In this document: positions 20,855 to 31,550 of the stretch, in pieces | Layout: the number at the start of each line of letters is the position of its first letter | Numbering within the stretch: position 1 is the first letter of the stretch | DNA from: Selaginella moellendorffii | Taxonomy: Eukaryota > Streptophyta > Lycopodiopsida > Selaginellales > Selaginellaceae | Assembly (NCBI RefSeq): GCF_000143415.4 | Contig: NW_003314382.1 | Coordinates: forward strand, 365,755-429,754 | Length of the DNA: 64,000 nucleotides | Direction of reading: 5' to 3' | Notes under the pieces: generated by a model | What the model was told of the DNA's origin: nothing | Seen by the model: only the letters and a program-made list of their open reading frames with translations | Databases searched by the model: none | Position numbers and translations under genes: made by a program

Positions 20855-21638
20855 TTAGTACTTACAATAAATCAGACAAGAAACAGAGGAAAGGTGGAGC
20901 TCATTGTCGCTGGGGATCTTGTCACTCCCATTGTAGATCAACACAGAAAGTGAGACGTGAAATTCATGCAAGCAGTGACGAACACTTTCCTTGAGTAGAA
21001 ATGCATGCCTCAGTGTCTCCACCAAAACATTGCGGGGGAGCTGAGAGGATTCCCATAGAAAGGCTTCACCTCGGCATCCCAAGAGAAATCCACAGTTGAC
21101 CCAGATCCCCCAAAGAGATGGGCATTTGCTGCTGGAGGGAGCTTTTGTCGAGCAGCTGAAACTTCTTCTCAAACTCGCGCATCCGCGCCTAGCACTCATG
21201 ATCTGACCACGCATACCAGTGATCGTCACTTAGGTTCGGTGCCCCATCATTAACCGCGTGGTGGCAACAATTCCCATGCTCCCGAAAGCACCCGTGATTT
21301 TTCATGGCCCAGATGACGCGAAAGAGGTTGTTCTTTGCTGATCACCACCTTTTTGGAGAAGCCGGCTTGGTCCTATACATGAGTTTCTCCCCTACAAGCA
21401 ATTGTCATATCGCCATCCAGCTTTAAGAGTCCAGCGTTTTCACCCTCCTGGGATTCTCCTCCTCGCTCGAGAGATTCCAGCGAGTACACCTCGAAGGGAT
21501 CTTTTCAGCCAAAGCCTTGTTTCGCTCCGCCGCTGCCGAGATGCCGATGCTCACGCTTGAGAGCGCATAGAAATTCATGGCCTAAAGAGTAAAAAGTGAG
21601 AGAACCAAGGTGTCGTCCAAGTCCACAAACACGGCCAT
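20855..21638 (-). pseudogene. Decayed coding-like sequence, possibly a HAD-type fragment
   Basis: On the minus strand an ATG at 21638 opens MAVFVDLDDTLV, which has the DxDxT/V look of motif I of haloacid-dehalogenase-like hydrolases, but a stop follows after 18 codons. Further down, coding-like pieces in shifting frames (for example 21229-20855) have gene-like base composition yet no family I recognise. I read this as a multiply broken gene. The HAD idea rests on one motif and is weak. Confidence 0.3.
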
Positions 21639-21719
21639 GATTTAAGACTGCGCCATCTAAATAAAACAATTAATCAAACATTTTATTTAAACAATCCATT
21701 TTTCTGGAACATTCTAGCT

Positions 21720-21965
21720 CTAGAACGGAATGGCACTCGCAACCCGCGGGTACACCACTCTCACCGGATGCCCCATGATCCTGCGCCCCTTGAAGTGGCG
21801 AAACGGATAGATGATCGCTCCCAGGGGCCACTCCACCACAGCCGCGATCGCAAACGCAACAAATCCTAGCGTCGGCCCGACTACCTTGACATGGCAAGGA
21901 TTCTGCCGAGTGCCGCACTCCACACAAGTCGGGACCCTGTGCCTGCGAGTCGTCACTGTTGCCAT
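21720..21965 (-). CDS. Small CxxC membrane protein, copy 1 (81 aa)
   Basis: Starts MATVTTRRHRVP at the ATG at 21965; two codons upstream there is only a GTG. The protein has a basic start, a C-x2-C-x6-C motif (CVECGTRQNPC), a hydrophobic helix (GFVAFAIAAVVEWPLGAIIYPF) and a conserved tail (KGRRIMGHPVRVVYPRV). It is one of four paralogues in this window (also 25681, 28990 and 38333), with about 75-80% identity in the core. Conservation of protein over DNA in the core argues that it is a real gene. I do not recognise the family; a small single-pass membrane protein is the most that can be said. It lies 238 bp downstream of PPR gene B on the same strand. Confidence 0.75.
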   Translation of the reverse strand: MATVTTRRHRVPTCVECGTRQNPCHVKVVGPTLGFVAFAIAAVVEWPLGAIIYPFRHFKGRRIMGHPVRVVYPRVASAIPF

Positions 21966-22096
21966 TTCCACCCACTAAATTGATCGCTGCTGGCGAAATT
22001 CCAGGATAGAAGAAATCCCTCACAAACTTCACACTCGCACAAGACTCAAAGAGACTTTCAGAGAAAAAATTTGAAGATCTTCCAAATGGGGCCTTG

Positions 22097-22125
22097 TTTT
22101 ATACTCGATGAGATTGCTCTACGTG
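22097..22125 (-). promoter_or_regulatory. TATA box and ACGTG core upstream of small-protein copy 1
   Basis: TATAAAA on the minus strand at 22103-22097 and an ACGTG core at 22121-22125, about 130 and 155 bp upstream of the ATG. The arrangement recurs upstream of the other copies. Confidence 0.5.
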
Positions 22126-22202
22126 TAAAGGTCGCTGGTGTAGCGCTAACACTGCCACCTGTCGCTTGCATCGTGGCAACTCGTCCTCGCGCCAAAGTAG
22201 CT

Positions 22203-24014
22203 CTACGAATATTCTTGCGAGTTTAAAATTAGGGCAAATGGCCCGCCTTCTCGGGAGCGCTGCACCACCGCCCTCTTGGCGGCACGGCTCTTCTCTAGGG
22301 CAAGAAGAGACGTCCACGCCACTGTGTCTGGCTCGAATGGCATCGTCTGGATCAGCTCCTCGGCCTCGCCCAATCGCCCGTTGCGCGCGAGCACATCCAG
22401 CATCGAGTAGAAATGCTCCACCCGGGGATCCTCCAGGCCGTGATCCGCGATCATCGACACCAGGCAGCTCCTCGCGTTGGCCACGACCCCGACGTGATTG
22501 CAAGCGGCAAGCACGCCCACGAATGTGGCTTGATCAGGCCGGACGCCCTCCACCACCATCGCGCCAAAGAGCTCCAGAGCCTCGCGGCTATGGCCGTTGT
22601 GGGCATAGCCCTGGATCATCGCGTTCCATCGCACGGGGTCTTCGTCCTGGGATGAGTCGAAAAGGGTTCTTGCTCGATTGAGATTGCCTTGACGGGAGTA
22701 ACCCACGATCATCGACGTCCACGATACCACATCCGGCTGTGGCATCGTCTCGAATAAGAAGCGCGCTTGATCTAGATGACCGAGCTCCACAAATCCATCG
22801 ATCATCGTGTTCCAGGAAGAGGAGCTGCGATCCGCCATTGCATGGAACAAGAGCTGTGCCTCCTCCATCCTCCCGCTGCGCACATATGACGCGATCATCC
22901 CATTCCACGCCACAACATCGCGCTCGGGCATCCGATCGAAGAAATCTCTCGCGGAGTCAGGGCGTCCAGCACGAGCCAAGGCCGCGATTACGGCAGTCCA
23001 GGACACCACATTCCTTACCGGCATGCGATCAAACAGTGCCACTGCTTGATCTTCAATACCAATCTCAGAGTAAGCGGTGATCATCGCGTTCCAGGCCGCA
23101 AGATCCCTCGCTGGCATCGTGTCAAACACTTGCCTCGTCTGTGCCATGTCCCCGGCCTTGGCATTTGCGACCAGAAGCGCTGTCCAAGCCCCGGGATTGT
23201 GCTCCGGCATTCGATCGAAGAGATATTTTGCTTCCTCTAGTTTCCCGCGATGTGCGTAGATGGCGATCATTGCGCTCCACGAAACCAAGTTCCTTGATTG
23301 CATTCCATCAAAGATCTTCCTGGCGCTGGAAAGATCCCCTTGCCGGGCATAGCCGCAAAGCATCACGGTCCACGCCACGAGATTCAATTCAGGCATTTTC
23401 TCGATGATGTTTCCGGCATTGTAGAGATCTCCACTCTCGCAATAGGCCTGAAGAATCACCGTCCATGCCATGATGTCTCGATACGCCATTCCGTCAAAGA
23501 GATCCCTCGCAAGACCAAGATGCCCTCTTTGGGCATACGCGAGGATCATTGTCGTGATCGCGACGATGTCGAGCTCTGGCATGCGATCAAACAGGGTCTT
23601 GGCGCGATCGAGATCTCCGGAAAGGATGTGGCCCCTGATAATGGCATTCCACGAGACGATGCTTGGACTAGGCGAGTTTTCGAGCAAGCGTTCGGCCAAG
23701 AGAAGTTCCCCATTCGCAGCAAGCATTGCAACCTCAATGTTCCTGGTGTAATCATTCGGCTCCTTGATGCGATCGATCACATCCCGCGCGGCATCGATGC
23801 TGCCGCATTTGCCAAACATCTCGGCCGCGAGATTGAGGAGGTAAACATCCTCGCTATAGATCGAGGAAGAGATAAGCGCGGAGTGGATTTGCCTGGCTCT
23901 TGTCAGGTTTCTAGCAACTGTGCAAGATCGCAAGAGCTCGACGACCTCAGTTCGTGGAAGATGGTCCAGACGGAGCTCCATTCTTCCTAGATCATCAAAA
24001 GAACTCACAGTCAT
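22203..24014 (-). CDS. PPR protein B, 603 aa, single exon, overlapping PPR gene A
   Basis: I take the ATG at 24014 (MTVSSFDDLG) as start because it overlaps the stop of gene A as ATGA and because sequence upstream of it is the coding end of A. In-frame ATGs at 24044 and 24197 would add 10 or 61 residues read from A's alternative frame. After a leading L/S-like pair there are about twelve 31-residue S-type repeats (for example IVSWNAIIRGHILSGDLDRA), then P-L-S motifs ending MPFEPDTVAWTSLL and a 25-residue tail. No E or DYW domain. It should bind organelle RNA sequence-specifically. No transit peptide is evident at the 24014 start, which is a problem for a stand-alone organelle protein and fits either a spliced upstream exon or a fusion with A. 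Confidence 0.85.
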   Translation of the reverse strand: MTVSSFDDLGRMELRLDHLPRTEVVELLRSCTVARNLTRARQIHSALISSSIYSEDVYLLNLAAEMFGKCGSIDAARDVIDRIKEPNDYTRNIEVAMLAANGELLLAERLLENSPSPSIVSWNAIIRGHILSGDLDRAKTLFDRMPELDIVAITTMILAYAQRGHLGLARDLFDGMAYRDIMAWTVILQAYCESGDLYNAGNIIEKMPELNLVAWTVMLCGYARQGDLSSARKIFDGMQSRNLVSWSAMIAIYAHRGKLEEAKYLFDRMPEHNPGAWTALLVANAKAGDMAQTRQVFDTMPARDLAAWNAMITAYSEIGIEDQAVALFDRMPVRNVVSWTAVIAALARAGRPDSARDFFDRMPERDVVAWNGMIASYVRSGRMEEAQLLFHAMADRSSSSWNTMIDGFVELGHLDQARFLFETMPQPDVVSWTSMIVGYSRQGNLNRARTLFDSSQDEDPVRWNAMIQGYAHNGHSREALELFGAMVVEGVRPDQATFVGVLAACNHVGVVANARSCLVSMIADHGLEDPRVEHFYSMLDVLARNGRLGEAEELIQTMPFEPDTVAWTSLLALEKSRAAKRAVVQRSREGGPFALILNSQEYS

Positions 24015-25579
24015 GGCCTTGAGAGAGGGATCGAAGTGGTCCATGCTGGGGAATCCGGCTCGAAAGGCATTGCTCCCAAGAGATCTTCCACGGCTTTGGC
24101 CTGGCCGGCTCGCGAGAAGGAATCGAGCACGCAAGTGTAGTGCTCCTTTATGGGAAGAATGTAGTGATCGCTTCTCATGGAGAGGAAGTAGTGGCAAGCC
24201 TCGCGCACAAGCCCGGCATGGCTACAGCCGCTAAGTATGTTTGCAAAGGTTTGTTCTCGCAGTTCTAGACCTTGGAGATGCATCCACCGATAAAGCTCCA
24301 GCGATTCTTTCCCTTGCTTGTTCTTGGCGAGAGCTTGAACCATCGTGGTCCAGGAAACCACATCTCTCTTGGGCATTCTCTCGAAGATGGTTCTTGCAAT
24401 CTCGAGCTTTCCAGCGTCTGCAAAAGCTTGGAGCATGCAAGTCCAGGAGACGACGTCCTTGCCTGGGCTCGCGTCGAAGATGGATTTTGCTTCCTGGAGA
24501 TGCCCGTTTTGGGCATACGAGACCGTAACCATGGTCCATGACAATGGGCTTTTCAGTGAGAACCTCTCCAGCAATGCGGCGGCCTCGGCCATATACCCGT
24601 GCTGGGCATATGCCAAAACCAGCGCCGAGCATGATGCTTCGTCCCATTGTGGCATCGTGTAGAAAACGTCCACTGCTTCTGCAAGATGCCCGTTTCGGGC
24701 GTAAGCGAGCAGCATGGCGGTGAATGCGAGCTTGTCTAGCTGCAAGGAGCTCCCAAACAGCTTTCTACACTTTTCAAGATCGCCACTCTCGGCATAGGCG
24801 TTCATCATCGTCGTGATCGAATTTAAATCGAGCTCTGGCATCGTTTCTAGAAGTGCCTCAGCTTCACTGAGCTTATGGTGTTGGGAGTAGCCCGAGAGCA
24901 TGCTGTTGAATGACACGAGATTGTATTCCGGCATTAAGAGCATGATGTTCTTCGCAAGTCCTACTTGCCCTCTTGAGGCAAATCCTTCAAGGATGAGGTT
25001 CCAGGAGACGATGTTTTTTTGGGCCATCAAATCAAACCATGCTTTGGCTTGGTTGATTTCCAGGCCAGCGAAAGCTTTGAGTATTGTGTTACAAGTAACC
25101 ACGTCTATCTCTACCATGCCATTGGCAAATTCCAGCGCTTTGTCCAGATGACCAGTTTGGGTATATGCGGATACTAACGCATTCAAAGCCACGACGTTGT
25201 GCTCCGGCATTCCATCAAACACCTGCTTTGCCTGCTCGACTCGATTATTGCGGGCATATCCAGCCACCATACTGCCCCACGAAAAGATACTCCGGCACGG
25301 CATGCGCTCAAACACGTCCTCGGCATCACCCAAATGCCCACATCGAATGATCGCCGCCAGGAAGATGTTCCAGGAGTGCTGGTTTGGTTCCTCGATGCTG
25401 CCGAAGACCGCTCTCGCGCGATCGAGGCAGCCAATCCGCCCATACATCTCCACGAGAAGATTGGAGAGGTAGACATTCTTCCCGTGAGTGCTGCTTCCAG
25501 CGATCTGGGAATGGAGCCAGTCTCCTCGGTGGGCATCGCAGCACTCCCTCAATTGGCGCGCGAGAGCTTCACATTGCAT
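24011..25579 (-). CDS. PPR protein A, 522 aa, single exon
   Basis: ATG at 25579 (MQCEALARQLREC). The protein begins with the common L/S opening (LHSQIAGS...NVYLSNLLVEMYGRIG), followed by about eleven 31-residue repeats, some irregular (one of 30 residues at LKAFAGLEINQ), then P-L-S. It ends abruptly a few residues after MPFEPDSPAWTT with SIPLSRP and a TGA that overlaps the ATG of gene B. The normal continuation after WTT (SLL and E motifs) is absent, so the 3' end looks like a recombination junction. The gene starts 101 bp downstream of small-protein copy 2 on the same strand. A degraded copy lies at 27890-28860. Confidence 0.87.
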   Translation of the reverse strand: MQCEALARQLRECCDAHRGDWLHSQIAGSSTHGKNVYLSNLLVEMYGRIGCLDRARAVFGSIEEPNQHSWNIFLAAIIRCGHLGDAEDVFERMPCRSIFSWGSMVAGYARNNRVEQAKQVFDGMPEHNVVALNALVSAYTQTGHLDKALEFANGMVEIDVVTCNTILKAFAGLEINQAKAWFDLMAQKNIVSWNLILEGFASRGQVGLAKNIMLLMPEYNLVSFNSMLSGYSQHHKLSEAEALLETMPELDLNSITTMMNAYAESGDLEKCRKLFGSSLQLDKLAFTAMLLAYARNGHLAEAVDVFYTMPQWDEASCSALVLAYAQHGYMAEAAALLERFSLKSPLSWTMVTVSYAQNGHLQEAKSIFDASPGKDVVSWTCMLQAFADAGKLEIARTIFERMPKRDVVSWTTMVQALAKNKQGKESLELYRWMHLQGLELREQTFANILSGCSHAGLVREACHYFLSMRSDHYILPIKEHYTCVLDSFSRAGQAKAVEDLLGAMPFEPDSPAWTTSIPLSRP

Positions 25580-25680
25580 AGGATAGAAAGAAGAAAAGTG
25601 GATTCGCTTTGATTGTGGAAACTATACAGTGAAAGGAAGGATCACTATCCCTCCGTTCTTTCAAGTCTGGGATCTGTGAT

Positions 25681-25944
25681 TTAAAAGGGAATAGCGTTTG
25701 AGACACGAGGATACACCACTCTCATCGGATGCCCGATCATCCTGCGCCCCTTGATGCGGCGAAAGGGATACATGATCGCTCCCACGGGCCACTCCACCGC
25801 CGCCGCGATCGCGAATGCCACAAATCCAAGCGTCGGCCCAATTACCTTGACATGGCATGGATTCTGCCGAGTGCCACACTCCACACAAGTCGGGATCCTG
25901 TGCCTGCGAGTCGTCACAGCTGGGGTAGTCGTCACTGTCGCCAT
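25681..25944 (-). CDS. Small CxxC membrane protein, copy 2 (87 aa)
   Basis: ATG at 25944, MATVTTTPAVTTRRHR. Same plan as copy 1: CVECGTRQNPC, hydrophobic GFVAFAIAAAVEWPVGAIMY, then KGRRMIGHPMRVVYPRV. It sits 101 bp upstream of PPR gene A, and the intervening sequence is duplicated beside copies 3 and 4. Upstream it has a clear TATA box and a perfect CACGTG, so expression may respond to light or stress through bZIP/bHLH factors (inference). Family unknown. Confidence 0.78.
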   Translation of the reverse strand: MATVTTTPAVTTRRHRIPTCVECGTRQNPCHVKVIGPTLGFVAFAIAAAVEWPVGAIMYPFRRIKGRRMIGHPMRVVYPRVSNAIPF

Positions 25945-26038
25945 ACTTCCTTTCCGAGAAATTGAGAAGAAGAAACACAGATTTTTTCTGTTCGCTTGGA
26001 GCTCGATATGTTTGTCTGTCTTCCACTTCGAGCCGTTG

Positions 26039-26067
26039 TTTTATACTCCGTGGGATGCCACCACGTG
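26039..26067 (-). promoter_or_regulatory. TATA box and G-box of small-protein copy 2
   Basis: TATAAAA (minus strand) at 26045-26039, 95 bp from the ATG, and a palindromic CACGTG at 26062-26067 within CCACGTGT, the core of G-box/ABRE elements. Confidence 0.6.
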
Positions 26068-26164
26068 TAGCAATTGCGGAGCACCAGTTGCTAGCTCGAG
26101 ACAGGGCCACCTGTCTCAGCTGCCACTACTTGGAATCGCAGCCGTCCACATGCCAACTTGATGG

Positions 26165-27885
26165 GATGCTCGAAGTTTGAAATGTGTTTGGAATGCGCCC
26201 CTAAGTCGCATTCCATCTCTGTTGTAATAGAAGTGGGTTTAGACAGGTCTAATTAACGTTATTTATCACAAACTTTATACATATAATAAGCAATAGGAAG
26301 ATCAAGACAAATAAAACTGGATTATCCATTGTAAAATGTGATTTGGAAATATTGCAAATAAATAATATCTCTAAAGGCTTGTCATGGTGTAAGATATAGC
26401 TAAATACCTCTTTCCTTTCTTCCAGCTCCAGATTTACAGCAGCTCCTCTCTTCAACTTAAGCACTTCCTGTTAGCTGCTCTTTTAGATTTCTTATAAATC
26501 ACGTATATATGCTAATTAGTAGTACTATCATCCTTGTGATGAGAAATCCACTCTAATGTAGTCTCATCGGCTGATCATGGGCTAATAAATGGGCAATGCA
26601 TTGCCAGGGCTGCCATGACAGCAAATGGGAGATTTTGTGAGAAAGGAGCTTAGTGTGAACTAGAGCTAGATTTGCTAGCATAAATTTCTTTGTGCAGTGT
26701 AGGGATTTGCTATGTTTAAAAATTATTATCTTGCACATGCATGTTCACATATATATTCTCTAAAACATGTAATGCCACGTAGGATGGGCAATAGAACATG
26801 TACTACTACTATGCTAAGTTAACTTTTGCATATATTAATTCATAATAGTTGTCAATGGTTGAAATGTTGTCTTTAGTAGTACTGGAAGTCAATGGCCTTA
26901 TGACTTGAGTTTCAAACTTGAATCATAGATATTTAATTTCACTTATACCTTTCATTAATAACACATAGTAGGATATCTTAGTGTTGTTCATGCTTTGGTT
27001 TCCTGGATATACAAGATAAGCTTAATTTGATAAATTTAAATATGAATCAAGGAGTATTATAGTTTGAAGTTAGTGCAAGCTCTTCTATAATTATCTCAAA
27101 GAAAGTATCATAGGTTTAGACAATTTCTTAGCTTAATAAGCCATTATAGACTTTCTATTCATTTTGTCCAAACACATTCTCTTTTTTCCTACACTTATTC
27201 ATATTTCATTCCTGTTTCAGTATCATTGACACTTAAGAATAACAATGTCAGATTTTAACTCCCCATTTCACTTAGAAAGGCCTGAAATTTCAACAGATAG
27301 AGACGGTACACCAATGCATTTTGGCCTAAAACTCTAGACCAAAGGATAAACTCATTGGTTTTGGTGGCTTGTTTTGAATGTTGGTTTGCCATAATATTCT
27401 TTAATCTCGTAAATTTCAGCTTGGCATATCTAGCAAGTTTTTCAGATTATATAAAATTAACTAAAGATGGTACTTTTTTTTGTTGTTTACAATTTATTAT
27501 GCTTCCCTGCAAATTCACACCCTTCTGAACAAAAGTTGAAAGTCGCAACTCTCCCAAAAGCTTGCTTTCTTGACACCTTACCCTTTAGGTAAAGTCTAGT
27601 GAGAGCAAATTAGACCAGCAAATGTTAATTAACATATGATGTGATTCCCCTAGTTAATCAATAGAGTTAGACCTAAAACCCCTTTGATATTAATGTTATG
27701 ATCTAGTGCAAAAAAATAAAAATCTAGTCACCATAGACTATGCTACACCACACCACTAACTAATTTCTCTTATAAATAATGAAAGCTTGAAACAATTTAT
27801 CATACCTGTGCAATTGCTGAGCTGTAGCTACTTTAAGGAGTGAGATCAAGGTGAAGATAATACTTTTGCTTCACATGAATGGAGA
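26165..27885. other. AT-rich gene-free stretch
   Basis: About 1.7 kb, AT-rich with short frames only. No LTR, tRNA or coding domain recognised. Confidence 0.55.
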
Positions 27886-27889
27886 TTAT

Positions 27890-28860
27890 GGGTAGTTTGC
27901 ATAATCTCAGACCTTCAAGATGCATCCATCTAGTGATTCGTTCCCTTCTTTGTTTTTGGCGAGAGCTTGAATTATTGTGGTCCAGGAAACCACATCCCTG
28001 TTGGGCATTCTCTCGAAGATGGTTCTTCCAACCTCGAGCTTTCCAGCATCTGCAAAAGCCTAGAACATACAAGTCCAGGGGACAACACCGGGTTACGTCG
28101 AAGCTTCCTGGATTTGGGCATACGAGACCTCCACGACAATGGGAACCTCTCCAGCAATGCCTAATACCGTGCTGGGCATATGCCAAGACCAGCGCCAAGA
28201 CCACGTCCACTTCCTCTGCAAGATGCCATTTCGGAGCAGCATGGTGGTGAATGCGAGCTTGTCTAGCCGCAAGGAGCTCTCAAACAGCTTTCTACACTTT
28301 TCAAGATCGCCACTCTCGGCATAGGCCTTCATCATCGTCGTGATCGAATTTAAATCAAGCTCCGGCATCTTTTCCAGAAGTGCCAAACTATGCTCTCAAT
28401 GCCGGAACACAATCTCGTGTCATTCAACAGCATGCTTTCGCGCTGAGGCGCTTGGTTGATTTCCAGGCCAGAGAAAGATTTCAGTATTGTGTTACGTTGT
28501 GATGATCAGTTCGGGTATATGCGGGTACTAAACACCTGCTTTGCCTGCTCGACTCGATTATTGCGGGCATATCCAGCCACCATACTACTCCACGAAAAGA
28601 TACTCCGGCACGGCATGCGCTCAAAACACGTCCTCGGCATCACCCAAATGCCCACATCGAATGATCACGCCAGGGAGATGTTCCAGGAGTGCTGGTTTGG
28701 CTCCTCGATGCTGCCGAAGACCGCTCTCGAGCGATCGAGGCACCCAATCCGCCCATACATCTCAACGAGAAGATTAGACATTCTTCCCGTGAGTACTGCT
28801 TCCAGCGATCTGGGAATGGAGCCAGTCTCCTCGACGGGCATCGGAGCACTCCACAATAGG
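27890..28860 (-). pseudogene. PPR pseudogene, degraded copy of PPR gene A
   Basis: On the minus strand, blocks of gene A are recognisable in order (the NQHSWN opening near 28690, MPELDLNSITTMM near 28360, KLAFT near 28250 and WTTMVQ near 27970), but with several deletions and frame changes; the longest open piece is 97 codons. The beginning and the spacer to small-protein copy 3 match those of gene A and copy 2, so the pair was duplicated as a unit. It cannot make a PPR protein. Confidence 0.88.
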
Positions 28861-28989
28861 CATAGGAAAGAAAGAACACTTTGCTTTGATTGTGGAAACT
28901 CTACAGTAAAAGAAAGGATCACTCCTCCATGAGGACATCCCTCCATTCTTTCTGCCCACCCGGAAAGTGGAGCGTGGGAGATCTATGAT

Positions 28990-29274
28990 TTAGAAGGGAA
29001 TGGCGCTTGAGACACGAGGATACACCACTCTCATCGGATGCCCGATCATCCTGCGGCCCTTGATACGGCGAAACGGGTACATGATCGCTCCCACGGGCCA
29101 CTCCACCGCCGCCGCAATTGCGAATGCCACAAATCCCAGCGTCGGCCCGATTACCTTGACATGGCATGGATTCTGCCGAGTGCCGCACTGCACGCACGAT
29201 GGGATCCTGTGCCTGCGAGTGCGAGTCGTCGCTACTGGAGTAGCGACGTGAGTAGTCCCCAATCCTCTCGCCAT
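28990..29274 (-). CDS. Small CxxC membrane protein, copy 3 (94 aa)
   Basis: ATG at 29274, MARGLGTTHVATPVATTRTRRHR. The core matches the other copies, with C-V-Q-C in place of C-V-E-C. It is nearly identical to copy 4 at 38333 (a few substitutions). The frame is intact although the neighbouring PPR copy is dead, which suggests selection on the small gene, or recent duplication. The TATA position reads TTTTGTAC instead of TTTTATAC; the CACGTG at 29369-29374 is kept. Confidence 0.75.
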   Translation of the reverse strand: MARGLGTTHVATPVATTRTRRHRIPSCVQCGTRQNPCHVKVIGPTLGFVAFAIAAAVEWPVGAIMYPFRRIKGRRMIGHPMRVVYPRVSSAIPF

Positions 29275-29368
29275 TCTTCCTTTGATCAATGCTCTAGAAA
29301 TAAGAAATGCATCCACTTCGCACTTTGTCTGCTTTTTTGAGCTGCTCTTTTGTACCGTGAGATGGCAC

Positions 29369-29374
29369 CACGTG
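29369..29374 (-). promoter_or_regulatory. G-box of small-protein copy 3
   Basis: CACGTG in the context ACCACGTGTAGCAATTG, the same context as at 26062. The TATA-box counterpart at 29348-29354 carries an A to G change. Confidence 0.5.
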
Positions 29375-29539
29375 TAGCAATTGGCGAACGCCAGTTGTTA
29401 GCTGGAAAGAGTGCCACCTGTATCTCATGCCACTGCTCTGAATCGCAGCCGTCCACATGCCAACTTCGATCGGATGCTCGAATTTGTCCAAGTCGCAGAC
29501 ACCAGAGTGTAGTCTTTCTTCTCAACGGCATGGCCATCC

Positions 29540-31374
29540 CATCATTTAGAGTAGGAGTATATATTCTTGGATTTGGAAGAGTTTTTCATAGCAAAAGATC
29601 AACCAAATTGTTCATGGAACTATAGCTTAAACTAGACACACAAAAATCAACATTAAATGAAAAATCACAACCATTAGATTAAAGAATATTTTAGATACTT
29701 TAAATATGCGTTACAAGAGAGAGTCACTCATTCTCTACTCTTCTCAACATCAATAGGTGAGTAGAAGAGTTGATTGACAGAGAGGAGAATGTTTTTGCTT
29801 TATTCTTGCATCTTCTTGCAAGATAGTGATCGTAAGCTTGTTTTATCTCTTTGCTTCATGTTCTTGCATTATAAAAAAGAAATATAGAGTGTTCTGAGAA
29901 TTCAATTGTTTAAAAAGTATCTTATGGAAAAGCAACAAATCTAGATGGCTTTAGCCATGAAAGTATTTTACTTTACTTTATAATTTTTATCATTTTTAAA
30001 TGTTAAACAGAATTAATTCCCATTCAAACAATTATTAAGCCACTTTAAAAGCTAGTTTCAAGAAGCCAATAAATCCAAATAAAAAAATACCTTGTTCCTT
30101 ATTTTGTTTGATGGATTTAATGGTGACACTGTGCTTCCAAAAAATTCAATGTCTTTAGAATTGATCTGGAAAAAGGCTTTAGAATATAAAAGAAGACAAC
30201 AAAACAACTATAACTCACTCACGCGAGTTCTTGTTTTTTAAGCTCAAATACTTCCACTAGTATATGTAATGCTCTGGGTGTATGTTGCAATGCATCATCA
30301 AATACCATACAACTAAAAACCTCTACCCATTCTTGTAGTCTATGCAATATAAATTATGGATATACCAATCCTTTGGATTTAGTTCCTTTTTTATCTCTAA
30401 GTTTTCTAAAACTTTCTTGTGATATTAAATAACTCAATTCCATAAGAGTTTATTCCTCTAGAATGACATATATAAGAATTAAAAAACCAAAGATAATTTG
30501 AATTGAATTCACAAAAAAAGGCATTATCACATTTGTTGTTTTGCCAAACTTGGTTCAAAACTTAAATGAATTTGTCAATTCAGCTTATTAAATAAGCCTT
30601 TTTTACAGTCTCAACATAAGTAAATTTATCGTTAGCTTCATATTAAAAATTAATGTGTAATTAGGCTATGAATTTACTAAAGGTTTCAATTTGCAGAATA
30701 CTACATGCAATAATATCAAATAAGAAAAACTTATGTCTAGGTTGGCAAAATAAAGTAATATTGAATACTTTCCAAGAGATTGTTGCATAGATGCTAAATC
30801 AATTAAGTCTCAAAGTCTATTTGATAACAGACACTTTCATCCCTACTCCAATATTGCACATTCTTCATACCTTATGTTTTGCTCAATTTTTCATAGTATG
30901 AGTTCCAAAACAATACTTCAATAACCTCTACATTCTTCTCACATTTTTCTCTACACAAAAACCTTTAAAATTCTATATAATCTCTTTTTACAAATGTGTG
31001 AACTAGCATCAATCTTATACAACAACCTTAATATTAGTCATTTTATAAATAAATACCATATATGAAAGTTTAAAAGATATTCTAATAAGTTTATTTAGGC
31101 CCTAGCTAGCTAAATGCTACTAGAGGCAATAACATAACTGAAATGCTATTTTTTATTTACTAGTAAATTAACAGAATTAATAAAAATGTAATAATAATAA
31201 TAGTACAAATAATGAAATGTAGAAATGTAGAAATGTCTTAATTATTATGAATATAGAAAATTAGAGTTAAATAAATTTCTATATTATATTTTTCTCTATT
31301 GCTTATATCTTATACTCATTATAAGATTGTCAGATATTTTATTACTTTGTTATATAATACTATAGATTTTAGAT
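29540..31374. other. AT-rich gene-free stretch
   Basis: About 1.8 kb with no supported gene. It ends at the LTR of the relic gypsy element. Confidence 0.55.
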
Positions 31375-31550
31375 TGTGAGTGCATGGAATATAGAAAGAG
31401 AATATAGAAAATGTGCATATTAATTAACTCAAAAACCTTAGTTTATATATAAGAGCAAGTGGTCCGGATTGAAACCAATCTAACGGCTACTAAAATCCCA
31501 TTACACTAATATTAATATACAATATTATAGCCATACACTTAGACCTCACA
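31375..31550 (-). repeat. LTR of the relic gypsy element
   Basis: About 176 bp, reverse complement of the 13792-13965 LTR with many transitions; both end motifs (TGTGAG...CTCACA in this orientation) are preserved. The reverse complement of the polypurine tract follows at 31551-31562. Confidence 0.88.

Noticed and set aside
22203-24197. Longer start of PPR B at 24197 (MPLLPLHEK...)
   Set aside because: The first 61 codons read through the coding end of PPR A in another frame; it cannot be excluded as an evolved N-terminus but the ATG at 24014 is the simpler choice.
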